A stretch of DNA of 44,853 nucleotides from Candidatus Saccharimonadota bacterium (GTDB lineage: Bacteria; Patescibacteriota; Saccharimonadia; Saccharimonadales; JACOTW01): positions 1 through 44,853 of the forward strand of contig JACOTW010000010.1 of assembly GCA_016178135.1 (NCBI GenBank), written 5' to 3'. Position 1 is the stretch's first letter. Every line of letters begins with the position of its first letter. Below, piece after piece: positions 1 to 11,154 of the stretch. A program made the position numbers and the translations under genes. Below the pieces are notes generated by a model. It was not told where the DNA came from. It did no database searches and saw only the letters and a program-made list of their open reading frames with translations.

Positions 1-25
1 CATAAAGTAACCATAAGGAATAAAA

Positions 26-427
26 ATGACAAAAACTAAGAAAAAAACTAAAGTATCAGTGTTGTCTCGCCTTCGCAAACCACAAATGATGATAGCGATG
101 GTGTTTGTACTAGGCTTTGGTGGCTTCGGGGTATACAAACTAGCTTTTAGTAGTGCGGCTACCTACCAAACAAGCTGTAGAACACGCTATTTAAAGCTTG
201 GCGATCAAGGCAACTGCGTAAAATATTTACAAGATGTATTAAATAAATCCGGTAGTCAGCCAATTTTAAAAGTTGATGGCAAATTTAGTATCGATACACG
301 ATCTTCGGTCGTAAACTACAAAAACACTAATGGATGGGGCTACGCAGACGGGTACGGTGTAGCAGGACCAGATTTTGCAAATCGCATGTGTTCAGGTGCT
401 ATACCGATAAATTACTGCATAAAATAA
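26..427 (+). CDS. Membrane-anchored peptidoglycan-binding-like protein
   Basis: A 133-residue protein with a basic cytoplasmic N-terminus (about residues 1-20), one hydrophobic segment (about 22-42) ending in a small-residue stretch (SSAA), and an extracellular domain. The latter has the pattern of a PG_binding_1 repeat: YLKLGDQGNCVKYLQDVLN, then VDGKF and a D-T-R-S-S-V-V-N-Y stretch, as in domains that bind peptidoglycan through a three-helix fold. The domain carries four cysteines that could form disulfides. AAGGA lies about 8 bases before the ATG and supports this start. The gene stands alone; a family A element begins 6 bases after the stop codon. Binding to cell wall is inferred from the domain pattern; no catalytic domain is present. 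Confidence 0.75.
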   Translation: MTKTKKKTKVSVLSRLRKPQMMIAMVFVLGFGGFGVYKLAFSSAATYQTSCRTRYLKLGDQGNCVKYLQDVLNKSGSQPILKVDGKFSIDTRSSVVNYKNTNGWGYADGYGVAGPDFANRMCSGAIPINYCIK

Positions 428-433
428 TCTTTA

Positions 434-591
434 CTCGACTCACCCGAAACTCCTCCATCCCCAGACCGAATTCTATCGGCTGCAAACAGTTTTTCTTCTC
501 TCTATGTACCTTCAGGTACCTCTCCTTCAGACAAAACTGTTTTCGCTCGAGCTGATTCGTCCTGGGAACGAGGGATTTTGCGTAAGTCCAG
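434..591 (-). repeat. Family A palindromic element, copy A1 (full length)
   Basis: A 158-bp copy in reverse orientation, with degenerate inverted ends CTCGACT and AGTCCAG. It is flanked by TTTA on the left and TAGA on the right, which fit the TNNA target pattern but are not identical. It lies just after the stop of the peptidoglycan-binding protein and 27 bases before a family B copy. The same A-next-to-B arrangement recurs at 40974-41257. Confidence 0.85.
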
Positions 592-618
592 TAGAGTCCC
601 TAAAATGTAAAGGTGATA

Positions 619-810
619 TAGCCCCCGCAAAACAAATTCCCGACTTTTCGAATCACCCTCTTTGGCCCAAAACCGCCTTTCCTCGTTCAACGTATCTAAG
701 GATATGTCTCTCTCGGAAAAGTCAGTTTTTGGCTCAAAGATCATTGCTTCAAAAACTTTGGCTCAAAGATCATTGCTTCAAAAACCCACGAATTTGTTTT
801 GCGGGGGCTA
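619..810 (-). repeat. Family B palindromic element, copy B1, with internal duplication
   Basis: Terminal inverted repeats TAGCCCCCGCAAAACAAATT and its complement bound a 192-bp element flanked by TA on both sides. It is 29 bp longer than copy B2 because a 29-base unit is perfectly duplicated in tandem at 728-756 and 757-785. The remaining sequence to the start of the next gene at 873 holds nothing I can name. Confidence 0.85.
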
Positions 811-872
811 TAGCTTCGGTATCTATGGCGAAACATTTTAGGTTGTTTTAAAGAGGTTTTACATAAGACCAG

Positions 873-1817
873 TCAATACTGATATGGCGTGAGCCAGTGA
901 GCGAATTGTTTTTTATCGCCCCTCAAAACAGCTGCGTAATATTTCATGAGTTTTGCCGTAATCGGACCAATGTAACCATCCCCAATCAGGCGTTTATCTA
1001 CCGACAAAACTGGCGTTATTTTGGCACTAGACCCGCACATAAAAACCTCATCCGCCAAATACAGTTCGCTTCTATCAACACTCCGTTGCTCATGCGCAAG
1101 CTTTAAACTATCTGCGATAGCTAGCACACTATTACGAGTAATACCTTCTAATATATCAGTGGAGCCATCGGGAGTTATCAACTTTCCATCGCGGACGATA
1201 AACAAATTAGCAACCGTACCTTCAGCAACATGACCATGCTCGTCCATAGCAATAGCCTCGTCATAGCCGTTTAGTAAGGCTTCGTTTTTCATCAAACCGG
1301 CATTGGCATAGTTGCCGTTCACTTTGGCACGAGGAGGTATAGCGTTATCTGGAGTTCTAGTCCAACTACTCACGCAAACATCAATTGCATCTTTACCATG
1401 TAAACTACCCATCGGATAGATATAGGCACTGAAGGAATTGGTTAGACCACGCATCTTGGTACCAGGGGCCAGTTCATCTATAAACACCGTTGCCCTAACC
1501 GAAACGTCCTGTTTGACGGCGTTGCGCTTGATTAGCTCTAACATAGTTGATTCAAACTTTTGATAGGACCAGTTTTGCACAAATCCACCGAAGTCCATGA
1601 TCTTAGCCGAATCCACTAGTCGGTTATAGTGATCACGTAGTCTAAAAATATAAAGTTTTTGCCGTTTATCGTTCCATGTGGCACTAAAAACCGTATAAAC
1701 ACTCAACCCGTACAAAACTGGCGCGCTGGCAATGCTCAAATTCGCATCTTCAAAAGGCACAAACTTATCACGCAAATAAACTTCTGTTTGGTTCAAATTG
1801 AATCGTGTGTTTTTCAT
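873..1817 (-). CDS. ilvE: Branched-chain amino acid aminotransferase-like (PLP fold IV)
   Basis: Predicted PLP-dependent class IV aminotransferase, transferring the amino group between branched-chain amino acids and 2-oxoglutarate in the cytoplasm. The protein (315 residues from the chosen start) has the family's landmarks: an arginine-rich RLRDHYNRL segment, the catalytic lysine region RAKVNGNYANAGLMKNEA, then GYDEAIAMDEHGHVAEGTVA and DILEGITRNSVL. I chose the internal ATG at 1817 because the longer frame would start inside ddl and because conserved sequence begins just after it; it lies one base past the ddl stop, suggesting translational coupling as the last gene of a five-gene unit. With no other branched-chain genes in view, salvage or catabolism of imported amino acids is as likely as biosynthesis. 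D-amino acid transaminase is a possible alternative, which would fit beside ddl and murF. Confidence 0.85.
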   Translation of the reverse strand: MKNTRFNLNQTEVYLRDKFVPFEDANLSIASAPVLYGLSVYTVFSATWNDKRQKLYIFRLRDHYNRLVDSAKIMDFGGFVQNWSYQKFESTMLELIKRNAVKQDVSVRATVFIDELAPGTKMRGLTNSFSAYIYPMGSLHGKDAIDVCVSSWTRTPDNAIPPRAKVNGNYANAGLMKNEALLNGYDEAIAMDEHGHVAEGTVANLFIVRDGKLITPDGSTDILEGITRNSVLAIADSLKLAHEQRSVDRSELYLADEVFMCGSSAKITPVLSVDKRLIGDGYIGPITAKLMKYYAAVLRGDKKQFAHWLTPYQY

Positions 1818-1818
1818 A

Positions 1819-2982
1819 TTAAAATTGTTGCAGATAATTAGTTGAAAATATGGTATTTTGCTGTTTAACAACCTGCCAGCGTTCTTCTGCCAAGCGCACT
1901 AATGTTTGTACTAATTCAATGTTACTGACTCCAGCCGCCCGCCAGTTATGCGCGTATAGTCCGCCAGGTAAGGGGTTAACCTCGTTAAAATAGACTATTT
2001 CGGTTTTGAAATCTATCAACATGTCAACTCTCGCAATTCCTTGGCAACCCAAGGCTCGGTACACGCTTAGCCCCGTATTTTCAGCTTTCTTGTAGAGTTC
2101 GTCGCTCAATTTTGCTGGCAATTCACTATAACCTTGCGCGCCTTTTGAGCCGCCTTTTTTGCCACCTTTGCCTCCTTGCAAATATTTGGTATCAAAGTCA
2201 AAGAAGTCTTCTGGCTTGGTCAAGGGGCGCTCCAACAAAGCCGGTTTGAGCGTTTCATTACCCATTATTGGCAAAGTTACCTCAATCAAATTAGATATTT
2301 CTTCTTCGATCAAAACTTTTTCATCATAATGCGAAGCGACTTCTATAGCGTTCCGTAATTCCTGATTGCCAGTAACTCGCGTAATTCCAATGCTCGAACC
2401 AAGATGCGCCGGCTTGACGAACATAGGATAGGTAAGTGCTTTTTCTAGCTTGCGTAAAACCTCACTGCTATTTCTAGCAAATATTTCTCGCTGTAAATAC
2501 TCGTACTTAGCAACCGGTATGTCCTTGCTGGCGACAATTTGTTTTGCCAAAACCTTGTCCATGGCCAGAACAGAGGCGTCCAGATCGCAACCTACAAACG
2601 GCACGTTTGCCATGCGTAGTAATCCCATAAGACTGCCGTCTTCACCGTATGTACCATGCATAGCTGGAAATACGACGTCAATCTTGCGCGCGGTCTTACG
2701 GCCAGCGATGCCACTGGATTTGACCAACGTCATTCCACCGTCAAATTGCACACTGACTGGACTGGATTTATGCAAAAAGTCTTGTATACCACCCGAACTA
2801 TACAAATCTATATCTTTGAGTTTTTCATCCCAATACCAGGCACCGTCTTTGGCGACGTAAACCGCCTCAACCTTGTACTGTTTTGTCAGCTCTAACGGCT
2901 TGATGATACTCGCCAACGCCGTTACGATAGAAACATCGTGCTCCGTAGACCGCCCGCCAAATATAACCGCAATCGTTTTCAT
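1819..2982 (-). CDS. ddl: D-alanine--D-alanine ligase
   Basis: Joins two D-alanines using ATP to give the terminal dipeptide of the peptidoglycan stem peptide. The 387-residue protein starts with the typical MKTIAVIFGGRSTEHDVS glycine-rich N-terminus. It has the ATP-grasp fold with VFPAMHGTYGEDGSLMGLL, the lysine-containing FVKPAHLGSSIGITRV segment and metal and substrate motifs near the end (YFNEVNPLPGG). A glycine/lysine-rich stretch around residues 272-282 (GGKGGKKGG) lies in the flexible omega-loop region. The gene lies 42 bases after murF, whose product attaches the D-Ala-D-Ala dipeptide, so the two act in consecutive steps. The C-terminal 20 residues or so look poorly conserved. Confidence 0.95.
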   Translation of the reverse strand: MKTIAVIFGGRSTEHDVSIVTALASIIKPLELTKQYKVEAVYVAKDGAWYWDEKLKDIDLYSSGGIQDFLHKSSPVSVQFDGGMTLVKSSGIAGRKTARKIDVVFPAMHGTYGEDGSLMGLLRMANVPFVGCDLDASVLAMDKVLAKQIVASKDIPVAKYEYLQREIFARNSSEVLRKLEKALTYPMFVKPAHLGSSIGITRVTGNQELRNAIEVASHYDEKVLIEEEISNLIEVTLPIMGNETLKPALLERPLTKPEDFFDFDTKYLQGGKGGKKGGSKGAQGYSELPAKLSDELYKKAENTGLSVYRALGCQGIARVDMLIDFKTEIVYFNEVNPLPGGLYAHNWRAAGVSNIELVQTLVRLAEERWQVVKQQNTIFSTNYLQQF

Positions 2983-3024
2983 ACGATTAGTATATACAAT
3001 TAGGCACTACAGTTGCAAGTATAA

Positions 3025-4437
3025 CTACCGATAACTATCCGGCCAGTCGTTTTGCATAAGCACAATATCTCCCGCTGCAACAAAATGTTCAAGATTGGTA
3101 TAAAAATCCAGTGGCACGGGTTCTATGAGTAATTCTCCAGCAAAACCACCCTCATCCAATCCGTCCTGAATAAATGATGTGACAGAATTTTGCATCAGTA
3201 CTACTCGATCAGGTTGGGACTTGGCTATCAGCTGCCCTAATTTATTATGTATGACTCTGGTCAATGCTCCTTGCTCGACCAGACCAGGGGTAACATATAT
3301 TTTACGCCCCGTAGTTTTTAATTCACCCAACAACTTTAGCCCCGCTCTCACACCCTCAATATTCCCATTATAAGTATCATCAATAATCTGCGCACCAGCC
3401 AATTTGTAAGGTTGCATGCGATGTTCGAATGGTTTTGTAGCCGCTACGCCAGCTTTTATTTGCTGATCGCTAAGACCTAGCTGTTCAGCGAGTTCTACGG
3501 CCAGGCCTAAGCTACCGAGCAAATGTTCACCGATCAATTTTGTATGCAATTTAAGCGTCTTTTTGCCACTACTCATAATAAAATCCATACCATCTAAATC
3601 TTGACTCTGTAACTTTATTTTCCAATCCCCCAGACCAGCACCAAAGTACGTTCTGCCTTGGTGTATTCTACTGGTGAGTTCTGGCGAGTCGCCATTAATA
3701 AATACGTTTTTGGGACTACACACGGAGAATATGTGCCTGAAATCTTTAGCTATTGCATCCAGCGAACCATATTCCTCCATATGCGCCGCCGCTACTCCGG
3801 TAATAACAGCTATTTCTGGATGACTGAAATCGGTTAGAAGTTTTATGTCTCCAGGTTTTCCCTCTCCGTATTCAAAGATCAGCACATCCTCTGCGCCATT
3901 CAGGCTATTCACCCATCTGGCATGGCTAATCAGCACGTTTTTGTTACCTGGTGTCGCTACAACTTGTTTGCCCGATGATAAAACAGCCGTCAGAATCTCT
4001 TTGGTTGTAGTCTTGCCGTAGCTTCCCAAAATAGCAATACGTGTAGCCGGCAAAGACATTAGCTTGTTTTTAGCGCGAGCAATTTCTCTTTTTTCTTTTG
4101 GTGTAATTATCGCTAAATCCAGCAATGTGTTGCTGGTTGCTAAAACGCAAATCAAAAATAGTGGCAACAGAAAAAGTAATAAAACCCCAAATAATACATT
4201 AATTTTTAAACATACAACCACGGCAGTCACGAGTAAAAATATCCAGCCAGAATAAGTTATTGCAAGAAGTAATTGTACTCTCGCCGTGGTTTCTAATTTT
4301 TGGCGTTTTTGTACTTTTAATAAATTGGGTAGAGTGATCGTCCATTTTAGAAATTTACTAGAGTTATATTCAACCTGCTGAAGCATATACACCAGTATTT
4401 TTGGTGATTTTGGTAAAAAATAACTCCAAATTCCCAT
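3025..4437 (-). CDS. murF: MurF-like UDP-MurNAc-tripeptide--D-Ala-D-Ala ligase with N-terminal membrane segments
   Basis: Mur ligase of 470 residues. The catalytic part has the P-loop LGSYGKTTTKE (about residue 137), ATPGNKN, the EYGEGKPGDI metal and substrate segment, ITGVAAAHMEEYGS, and the MurF-type DDTYNGN motif. Unusually, about 115 residues precede the ATPase core, including two closely spaced hydrophobic stretches (about 58-79 and 82-108). The enzyme is therefore probably held at the membrane, whereas classical MurF is soluble. This N-terminal region replaces the usual UDP-binding Mur_ligase domain, so how the nucleotide substrate is recognised is unclear. The gene starts 5 bases after the hydrolase stop and is followed by ddl. 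A D-Ala-D-Ala-adding function is inferred from motifs and neighbour. Confidence 0.85.
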   Translation of the reverse strand: MGIWSYFLPKSPKILVYMLQQVEYNSSKFLKWTITLPNLLKVQKRQKLETTARVQLLLAITYSGWIFLLVTAVVVCLKINVLFGVLLLFLLPLFLICVLATSNTLLDLAIITPKEKREIARAKNKLMSLPATRIAILGSYGKTTTKEILTAVLSSGKQVVATPGNKNVLISHARWVNSLNGAEDVLIFEYGEGKPGDIKLLTDFSHPEIAVITGVAAAHMEEYGSLDAIAKDFRHIFSVCSPKNVFINGDSPELTSRIHQGRTYFGAGLGDWKIKLQSQDLDGMDFIMSSGKKTLKLHTKLIGEHLLGSLGLAVELAEQLGLSDQQIKAGVAATKPFEHRMQPYKLAGAQIIDDTYNGNIEGVRAGLKLLGELKTTGRKIYVTPGLVEQGALTRVIHNKLGQLIAKSQPDRVVLMQNSVTSFIQDGLDEGGFAGELLIEPVPLDFYTNLEHFVAAGDIVLMQNDWPDSYR

Positions 4438-4442
4438 GTTAT

Positions 4443-5192
4443 TTACGCAAAATCCTTAATTAATTTTGCTACAACCCCAAGCGCGTCATGGTGTATAAAA
4501 TGTCCAGCTTCTGGAATAACTTCCATCTGTGAACCAGATATAAGTTTATGTAATTTATTGCCAATACTTTGCGATGGTGTCGCTCGATCTTTATCACCAT
4601 AAATGAGTAAGGTAGGCACCGTGATTTTTAACGCGTCTTTTTGTATATCTTGTCTAACTGTTTGTCTAAAGGTTTCCTGCATATGAGGCACCACCAACAT
4701 ATCCGAGCCTACAGCTCCATAAAGCCATTTTTGCAATTTTTGCTTATGACGCCTCGGCATCCAAAAAGTTGATATTTTTCCAATCTTGGCAATGGTTTTT
4801 ATAAGATTTCGTTGGACGGATTTAGTATTACGAACACCTGAAGATGCTAATAAAACAAGTTTTTCGCTTTTCAGTACATCCATAGAAAGTCCACGTATTG
4901 CCAATGCGCCACCATTGGAATGCCCGACAATCACATCAGGTTTGACTCCAAGTTTATCAAGAAAGTTTTTTACAAAATGAGCGTAATCATCTAGTGTCCA
5001 GGCAAATTTGGGACTTTGAGTTTGCCCAAAACCAGGTAGATCGAGTGTAATAACCTCAAATCCACCGGCTAGCTCACGACCTAGATCATTAAAAGTCGCC
5101 AAACTATCTCCCCAGCCATGAAGCAAAACAATTACCTTTCCACGCCCCGCTCTGGTGTAGTTTGTGATGAGTGAATCAACAATCAATTGCAT
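4443..5192 (-). CDS. Alpha/beta hydrolase
   Basis: A 249-residue single-domain alpha/beta hydrolase. Oxyanion-hole segment LLHGWGDS, nucleophile elbow VGHSNGGALA with serine at about residue 92, acid loop YGDKDRATP and the catalytic histidine in AGHFIHHD are all in the expected order, so the enzyme should be active. Substrate cannot be read from the sequence. It sits 11 bases after a membrane protein and 5 bases before murF in a tight minus-strand cluster, so a role in envelope or precursor metabolism is possible but unproven. Confidence 0.9.
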   Translation of the reverse strand: MQLIVDSLITNYTRAGRGKVIVLLHGWGDSLATFNDLGRELAGGFEVITLDLPGFGQTQSPKFAWTLDDYAHFVKNFLDKLGVKPDVIVGHSNGGALAIRGLSMDVLKSEKLVLLASSGVRNTKSVQRNLIKTIAKIGKISTFWMPRRHKQKLQKWLYGAVGSDMLVVPHMQETFRQTVRQDIQKDALKITVPTLLIYGDKDRATPSQSIGNKLHKLISGSQMEVIPEAGHFIHHDALGVVAKLIKDFA

Positions 5193-5203
5193 ATTAATTG
5201 GCT

Positions 5204-6106
5204 CTATCTCTGAAGGTTTTGGAGGCGATTTTGCAGTTCTTCTATAGAAATAGCCTTAGCAGGGATGGCGTTGGTTACTAGTGCGCCGAAACCACTGTAT
5301 TGTTCTTTGCGATCGGTGCCAGTATAGGCAACTTGAACAAGTTGACGCGACAAAACGTCAATAGTAAATGTAAATTGCAATGGTGGGGAATTTTTATATT
5401 GATCGGGACGGATATTTTCCAGTCGTGAAATATTAACCAAATTTCCAAATTTTTTAAGTAATGCTACGTAAGCTTCGGTATTAACCTCTACGTCATATAC
5501 ATACACCGATCTACCGTCCCGCCAAACGCGCTTCAGTTTTCCATAATCAGGCTTGTAAACTTGATGTTCGGCCATAAAGCCAAGCAACTCTTGTCTGGCA
5601 ACTTTACTAAGATTGGCTTTTGGCACGATGCCCATCAAGGTGTCGTTGAACAATTGGCCAGCTACTGATTGTCCGTCAGGTGTAATTGGCGTTTTAGCCC
5701 AAACTTTTAAGATACTTGAAAAATCAAGTGGCTCGCCATTTTCGTTTTTTTGTTCGGTCTTGATATCCACATACCTTACATAATCGTCTCTGGGAGTACC
5801 TATACTTTCAGTAGTTACACTCGCCGCCGAATTACCCGACCTGCTTATAAAAGTCATTGACCTAGCTATGTTCTGCGACCCCGATTGTGCCTGAATGATC
5901 TGGTCAAATTGTTGATTATCATTCGGCTCTATAAGACGCTTAGTAAACGAACTTGTACGCAAGCTCGTATTCAGCATATCGGAAAAAACCCGACCCGGAC
6001 TTGTAAAAATAAATCGCCACCAAAGCCAAAAACTCACCAGAACAAGTATCAGCCCAATCCCTAAAATTTTATAAAATATGTTACGCGTTAATAACTTCAT
6101 GGTCAT
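5204..6106 (-). CDS. Single-pass membrane-anchored protein of unknown function
   Basis: A 300-residue protein with one N-terminal transmembrane helix (about residues 10-31) and a soluble remainder expected outside the cell. I recognise no catalytic motif. The later half has alternating hydrophobic beta-strand-like segments (VYVYDVEVNTEAY, LQFTFTIDVLSRQLVQVAYTG), reminiscent of secreted beta-sandwich lineage proteins. Two in-frame ATGs occur at 6106 and 6100; a TATAGT hexamer (6112-6117, minus) lies only a few bases upstream, so the message may be leaderless and begin at the second ATG. It is the first gene of the unit that continues into the hydrolase, murF, ddl and ilvE. Confidence 0.7.
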   Translation of the reverse strand: MTMKLLTRNIFYKILGIGLILVLVSFWLWWRFIFTSPGRVFSDMLNTSLRTSSFTKRLIEPNDNQQFDQIIQAQSGSQNIARSMTFISRSGNSAASVTTESIGTPRDDYVRYVDIKTEQKNENGEPLDFSSILKVWAKTPITPDGQSVAGQLFNDTLMGIVPKANLSKVARQELLGFMAEHQVYKPDYGKLKRVWRDGRSVYVYDVEVNTEAYVALLKKFGNLVNISRLENIRPDQYKNSPPLQFTFTIDVLSRQLVQVAYTGTDRKEQYSGFGALVTNAIPAKAISIEELQNRLQNLQR

Positions 6107-6134
6107 TGACTATACATTGTACATTAAAAACAGC

Positions 6135-6254
6135 TTCAATAGGACGTTTCGCACTTTTTTACCATCCCATGCCAGTCCTGTAGGGCTGCAACAATTTTCG
6201 TTCCAAGCAGAATTACTCTGGAATTGGCGACAAAGTGCGAAACGTCCTATTGAA
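6135..6254. repeat. 23-bp perfect inverted repeat with 74-bp spacer
   Basis: TTCAATAGGACGTTTCGCAC (6135-) runs 23 bases and is repeated in inverse at 6232-6254 without mismatch. Each arm contains the AAGTGCGAAA core that also occurs at 6291, 36896 and 44691. It lies between the divergent start of the 5204-6106 gene and tRNA-Ala. It could be an operator pair, a hairpin, or a solitary inverted-repeat element. Confidence 0.8.
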
Positions 6255-6313
6255 CTTGAACAAATCGCTGATATTATGAGTTCTGCGGCTAAGTGCGAAA
6301 TTCGTGATAAATT

Positions 6314-6388
6314 GGGGCCGTAGTACAATGGCTAGTACGCATCCATGGCATGGATGAGTTGGGAGTTCGATTCTCCCCGGCTCCACCA
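6314..6388 (+). tRNA. tRNA-Ala(GGC)
   Basis: A complete cloverleaf: acceptor GGGGCCG/CGGCTCC, D arm GTAC/GTAC, anticodon stem CATCC/GGATG with loop ATGGCAT (anticodon GGC), T arm GGGAG-TTCGATT-CTCCC, and encoded CCA. Confidence 0.95.
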
Positions 6389-6642
6389 AAATTACACATT
6401 AATATTACTTTTTTTATTTTATGAACGAACGCTTCGATAAATACGAATTTATGAGACCAGCCTCGTCGAGGAAGGCCACGGCAACAGCCCTAGTATTAGC
6501 CGGCCTAACCATGCCGGGAGTGTTTTTTGGATGGCTAAACGCCAGAAATGATGACGAAAGACTAAATCAGGCACGATTAGAACTAGCTACTACTCAACAG
6601 ACCTTATATGATCCTGCACTGTTCAATGAACAAGTGGAATTA

Positions 6643-6805
6643 TAGTCCCCGCAAAACAAATTCGTGGGTTTTTGAAGCAATGATCTTTGAGTCAAAAACT
6701 GACTTTTCCGAGAGAGACATATCCTTAGATACGTTGAACGAGGAAAGGCGGTTTTGAGCCAAAGAGGGTGATTCGAAAAGTCGGGAATTTGTTTTGCGGG
6801 GGCTA
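6643..6805 (+). repeat. Family B palindromic element, copy B2 (full length)
   Basis: A 163-bp copy with ends TAGTCCCCGCAAAACAAATT and AATTTGTTTTGCGGGGGCTA, flanked by TA at 6641-6642 and 6806-6807. Element plus duplication is 165 bp, a multiple of three. The two halves of the interrupted protein rejoin in frame only if a single TA is kept, which fixes the target duplication as TA. A 4-bp TATA duplication would leave a stop in the restored gene. Confidence 0.9.
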
Positions 6806-6879
6806 TAGCTGGCAAGATTCATGATGCTAAGCACAATGACGAATTATGGCAAGGCCCAGTCGTTGAGATGATCTGTATA

Positions 6880-7209
6880 CTGGATTTACGTAAAATCGCC
6901 CGTTCCCAGGCTAAATCAGCTCGAGCAGATAGTGGTTTGCCTGAAGAAGAGGTAGCTTTAGGGCTAATTAACATCTATCCGTTGATAGCGAATCTTTAGC
7001 AGCTGTCATGATTTTTATTCTGTTTTCTTGGCTTTTGGTCGTACCTATCGGTACGAACCGAAAACAAAAAACAGATTAAAAGTGACAGACCTGAAGATTT
7101 TAGCCGACAGATAGATGTTAATTAGCTCTTGGCTACATCGAGAGAAGACAGACCGCTACCAGCCGAGATTAGTTGGTCTGGGGATGGGGGAGCTTTGCGA
7201 CAGGTCCAG
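6880..7209 (+). repeat. Family A palindromic element, copy A2, interrupted by family C
   Basis: Ends CTGGATTTACG and CAGGTCCAG, flanked by perfect TATA duplications (6876-6879 and 7210-7213). The internal sequence matches subfamily copies at 29458, 35276 and 40974, but is split at about 6960 by a hairpin element. The left half is translatable in frame with the interrupted host gene (LDLRKIARSQAKSARADSG). Confidence 0.9.
6961..7128. repeat. Family C long hairpin element nested in A2
   Basis: About 168 bp folding back on itself nearly end to end: GGGCTAATTAACATCTATC at the left is the near-exact complement of the right end. The arms stay complementary with scattered mismatches to a centre at GTACCTATCGGTAC. 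It interrupts the conserved family A sequence. I see no second copy in this window and no open frame in it. Confidence 0.8.
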
Positions 7210-7273
7210 TATAGGCAGTCTCGTGGGCCTACTCAAAGGTACGGGCGTCTTTGAACATATTCAGAACTCAAAC

Positions 7274-10242
<2,969 letters not shown>

Positions 10243-10254
10243 ACCGCGCCAATC

Positions 10255-11130
10255 TTATGCTTTTGTTCCCATGACACGCAAAGCTTGTATTCGATCATCG
10301 ATTGGCGGATGGGTACTAAAAAGCGTAGCTAGTTTGTGTCCTTTTAGGGGGTTAGCAAAAAATAAATGAGCCGTTGAAGCATTTTGGCGCTTCATGGTAC
10401 TGCCAGTGTGTTTGATTTTCTCAAGCGCACTAGCCAAGCCTTCTGGATAGCGTGTCGTAAGTGCTCCAGTGGCATCTGCTAAGTATTCACGACGACGCGA
10501 TATGGACAGCTGTATAAGTGTAGCTATAATTGGCGCCAAAATAGCCCCGACAATGCCCAAAATAATAAAAACAGTGCCACTGCCACTATCGTCATCATCT
10601 CGAAACCATGCCATCCTTAACATAATGTCGGCGATAATACTCACAACCGCTACCAGAGCAAAGGCAATCATTGAAACTCTAATATCATAATTTTTAACAT
10701 GTCCAAGTTCATGTGCCATAACTCCTTCGAGCTCACTATCTTCCATAGCTTCAAGCAGTCCTGTCGTAGCACACACAATTGCACGTTTAGGGTCGCGGCC
10801 AGTGGCAAAGGCATTCAGGGCAGGATCATCAATAACGAATACGCGGGGCATCGGTAACCCGTCAGTAATAGATAGATTTTCAACGACACGCCAAAGACGT
10901 GGATTATCTGTTTTTTGAATTTCATGAGCACCGTTTATGGCCAACGCCAGTTTCGAACCACCATAGTAGCTAATAAGCGCGTATACGGCCGCGCCAATTA
11001 ACACATACGGCGTAATGAAAGGAGTGCCAGCATATTGCCCAAACAGCCAACCAAGCCCTACCACCAGCCCAACAAACAGCACCATCATAATGACTGTTTT
11101 ACGTTTATTAGCAGCAATTTGCGAATACAT
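10255..11130 (-). CDS. htpX: HtpX-family membrane zinc metalloprotease
   Basis: A predicted M48 membrane protease that degrades misfolded membrane proteins. The 291-residue protein has two N-terminal transmembrane helices (about 14-30 and 38-55), the zinc-binding HELGH motif in EGVMAHELGHVKNYD (about residue 140), two further hydrophobic segments, and the third-ligand region SRRREYLADATGAL. The active site is at the inner face in characterised members. It lies 24 bases after lemA; lemA-htpX pairs are common in many bacteria. Confidence 0.95.
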   Translation of the reverse strand: MYSQIAANKRKTVIMMVLFVGLVVGLGWLFGQYAGTPFITPYVLIGAAVYALISYYGGSKLALAINGAHEIQKTDNPRLWRVVENLSITDGLPMPRVFVIDDPALNAFATGRDPKRAIVCATTGLLEAMEDSELEGVMAHELGHVKNYDIRVSMIAFALVAVVSIIADIMLRMAWFRDDDDSGSGTVFIILGIVGAILAPIIATLIQLSISRRREYLADATGALTTRYPEGLASALEKIKHTGSTMKRQNASTAHLFFANPLKGHKLATLFSTHPPIDDRIQALRVMGTKA

Positions 11131-11154
11131 AAATATAATGTGTTATGACGTATT

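Noticed and set aside
434-591. Regularly spaced palindromes as a CRISPR array
   Set aside because: Repeats are dispersed over 40 kb, about 158 bp long and without uniform spacers; no cas genes are present.
502-851. Overlapping open frames on both strands downstream of the first gene
   Set aside because: They lie entirely in elements A1 and B1 and have the standard element peptides.
6135-6254. Inverted repeat as a transcription terminator of the 5204-6106 gene
   Set aside because: It lies upstream of that gene, has a 74-base spacer and no T tract.
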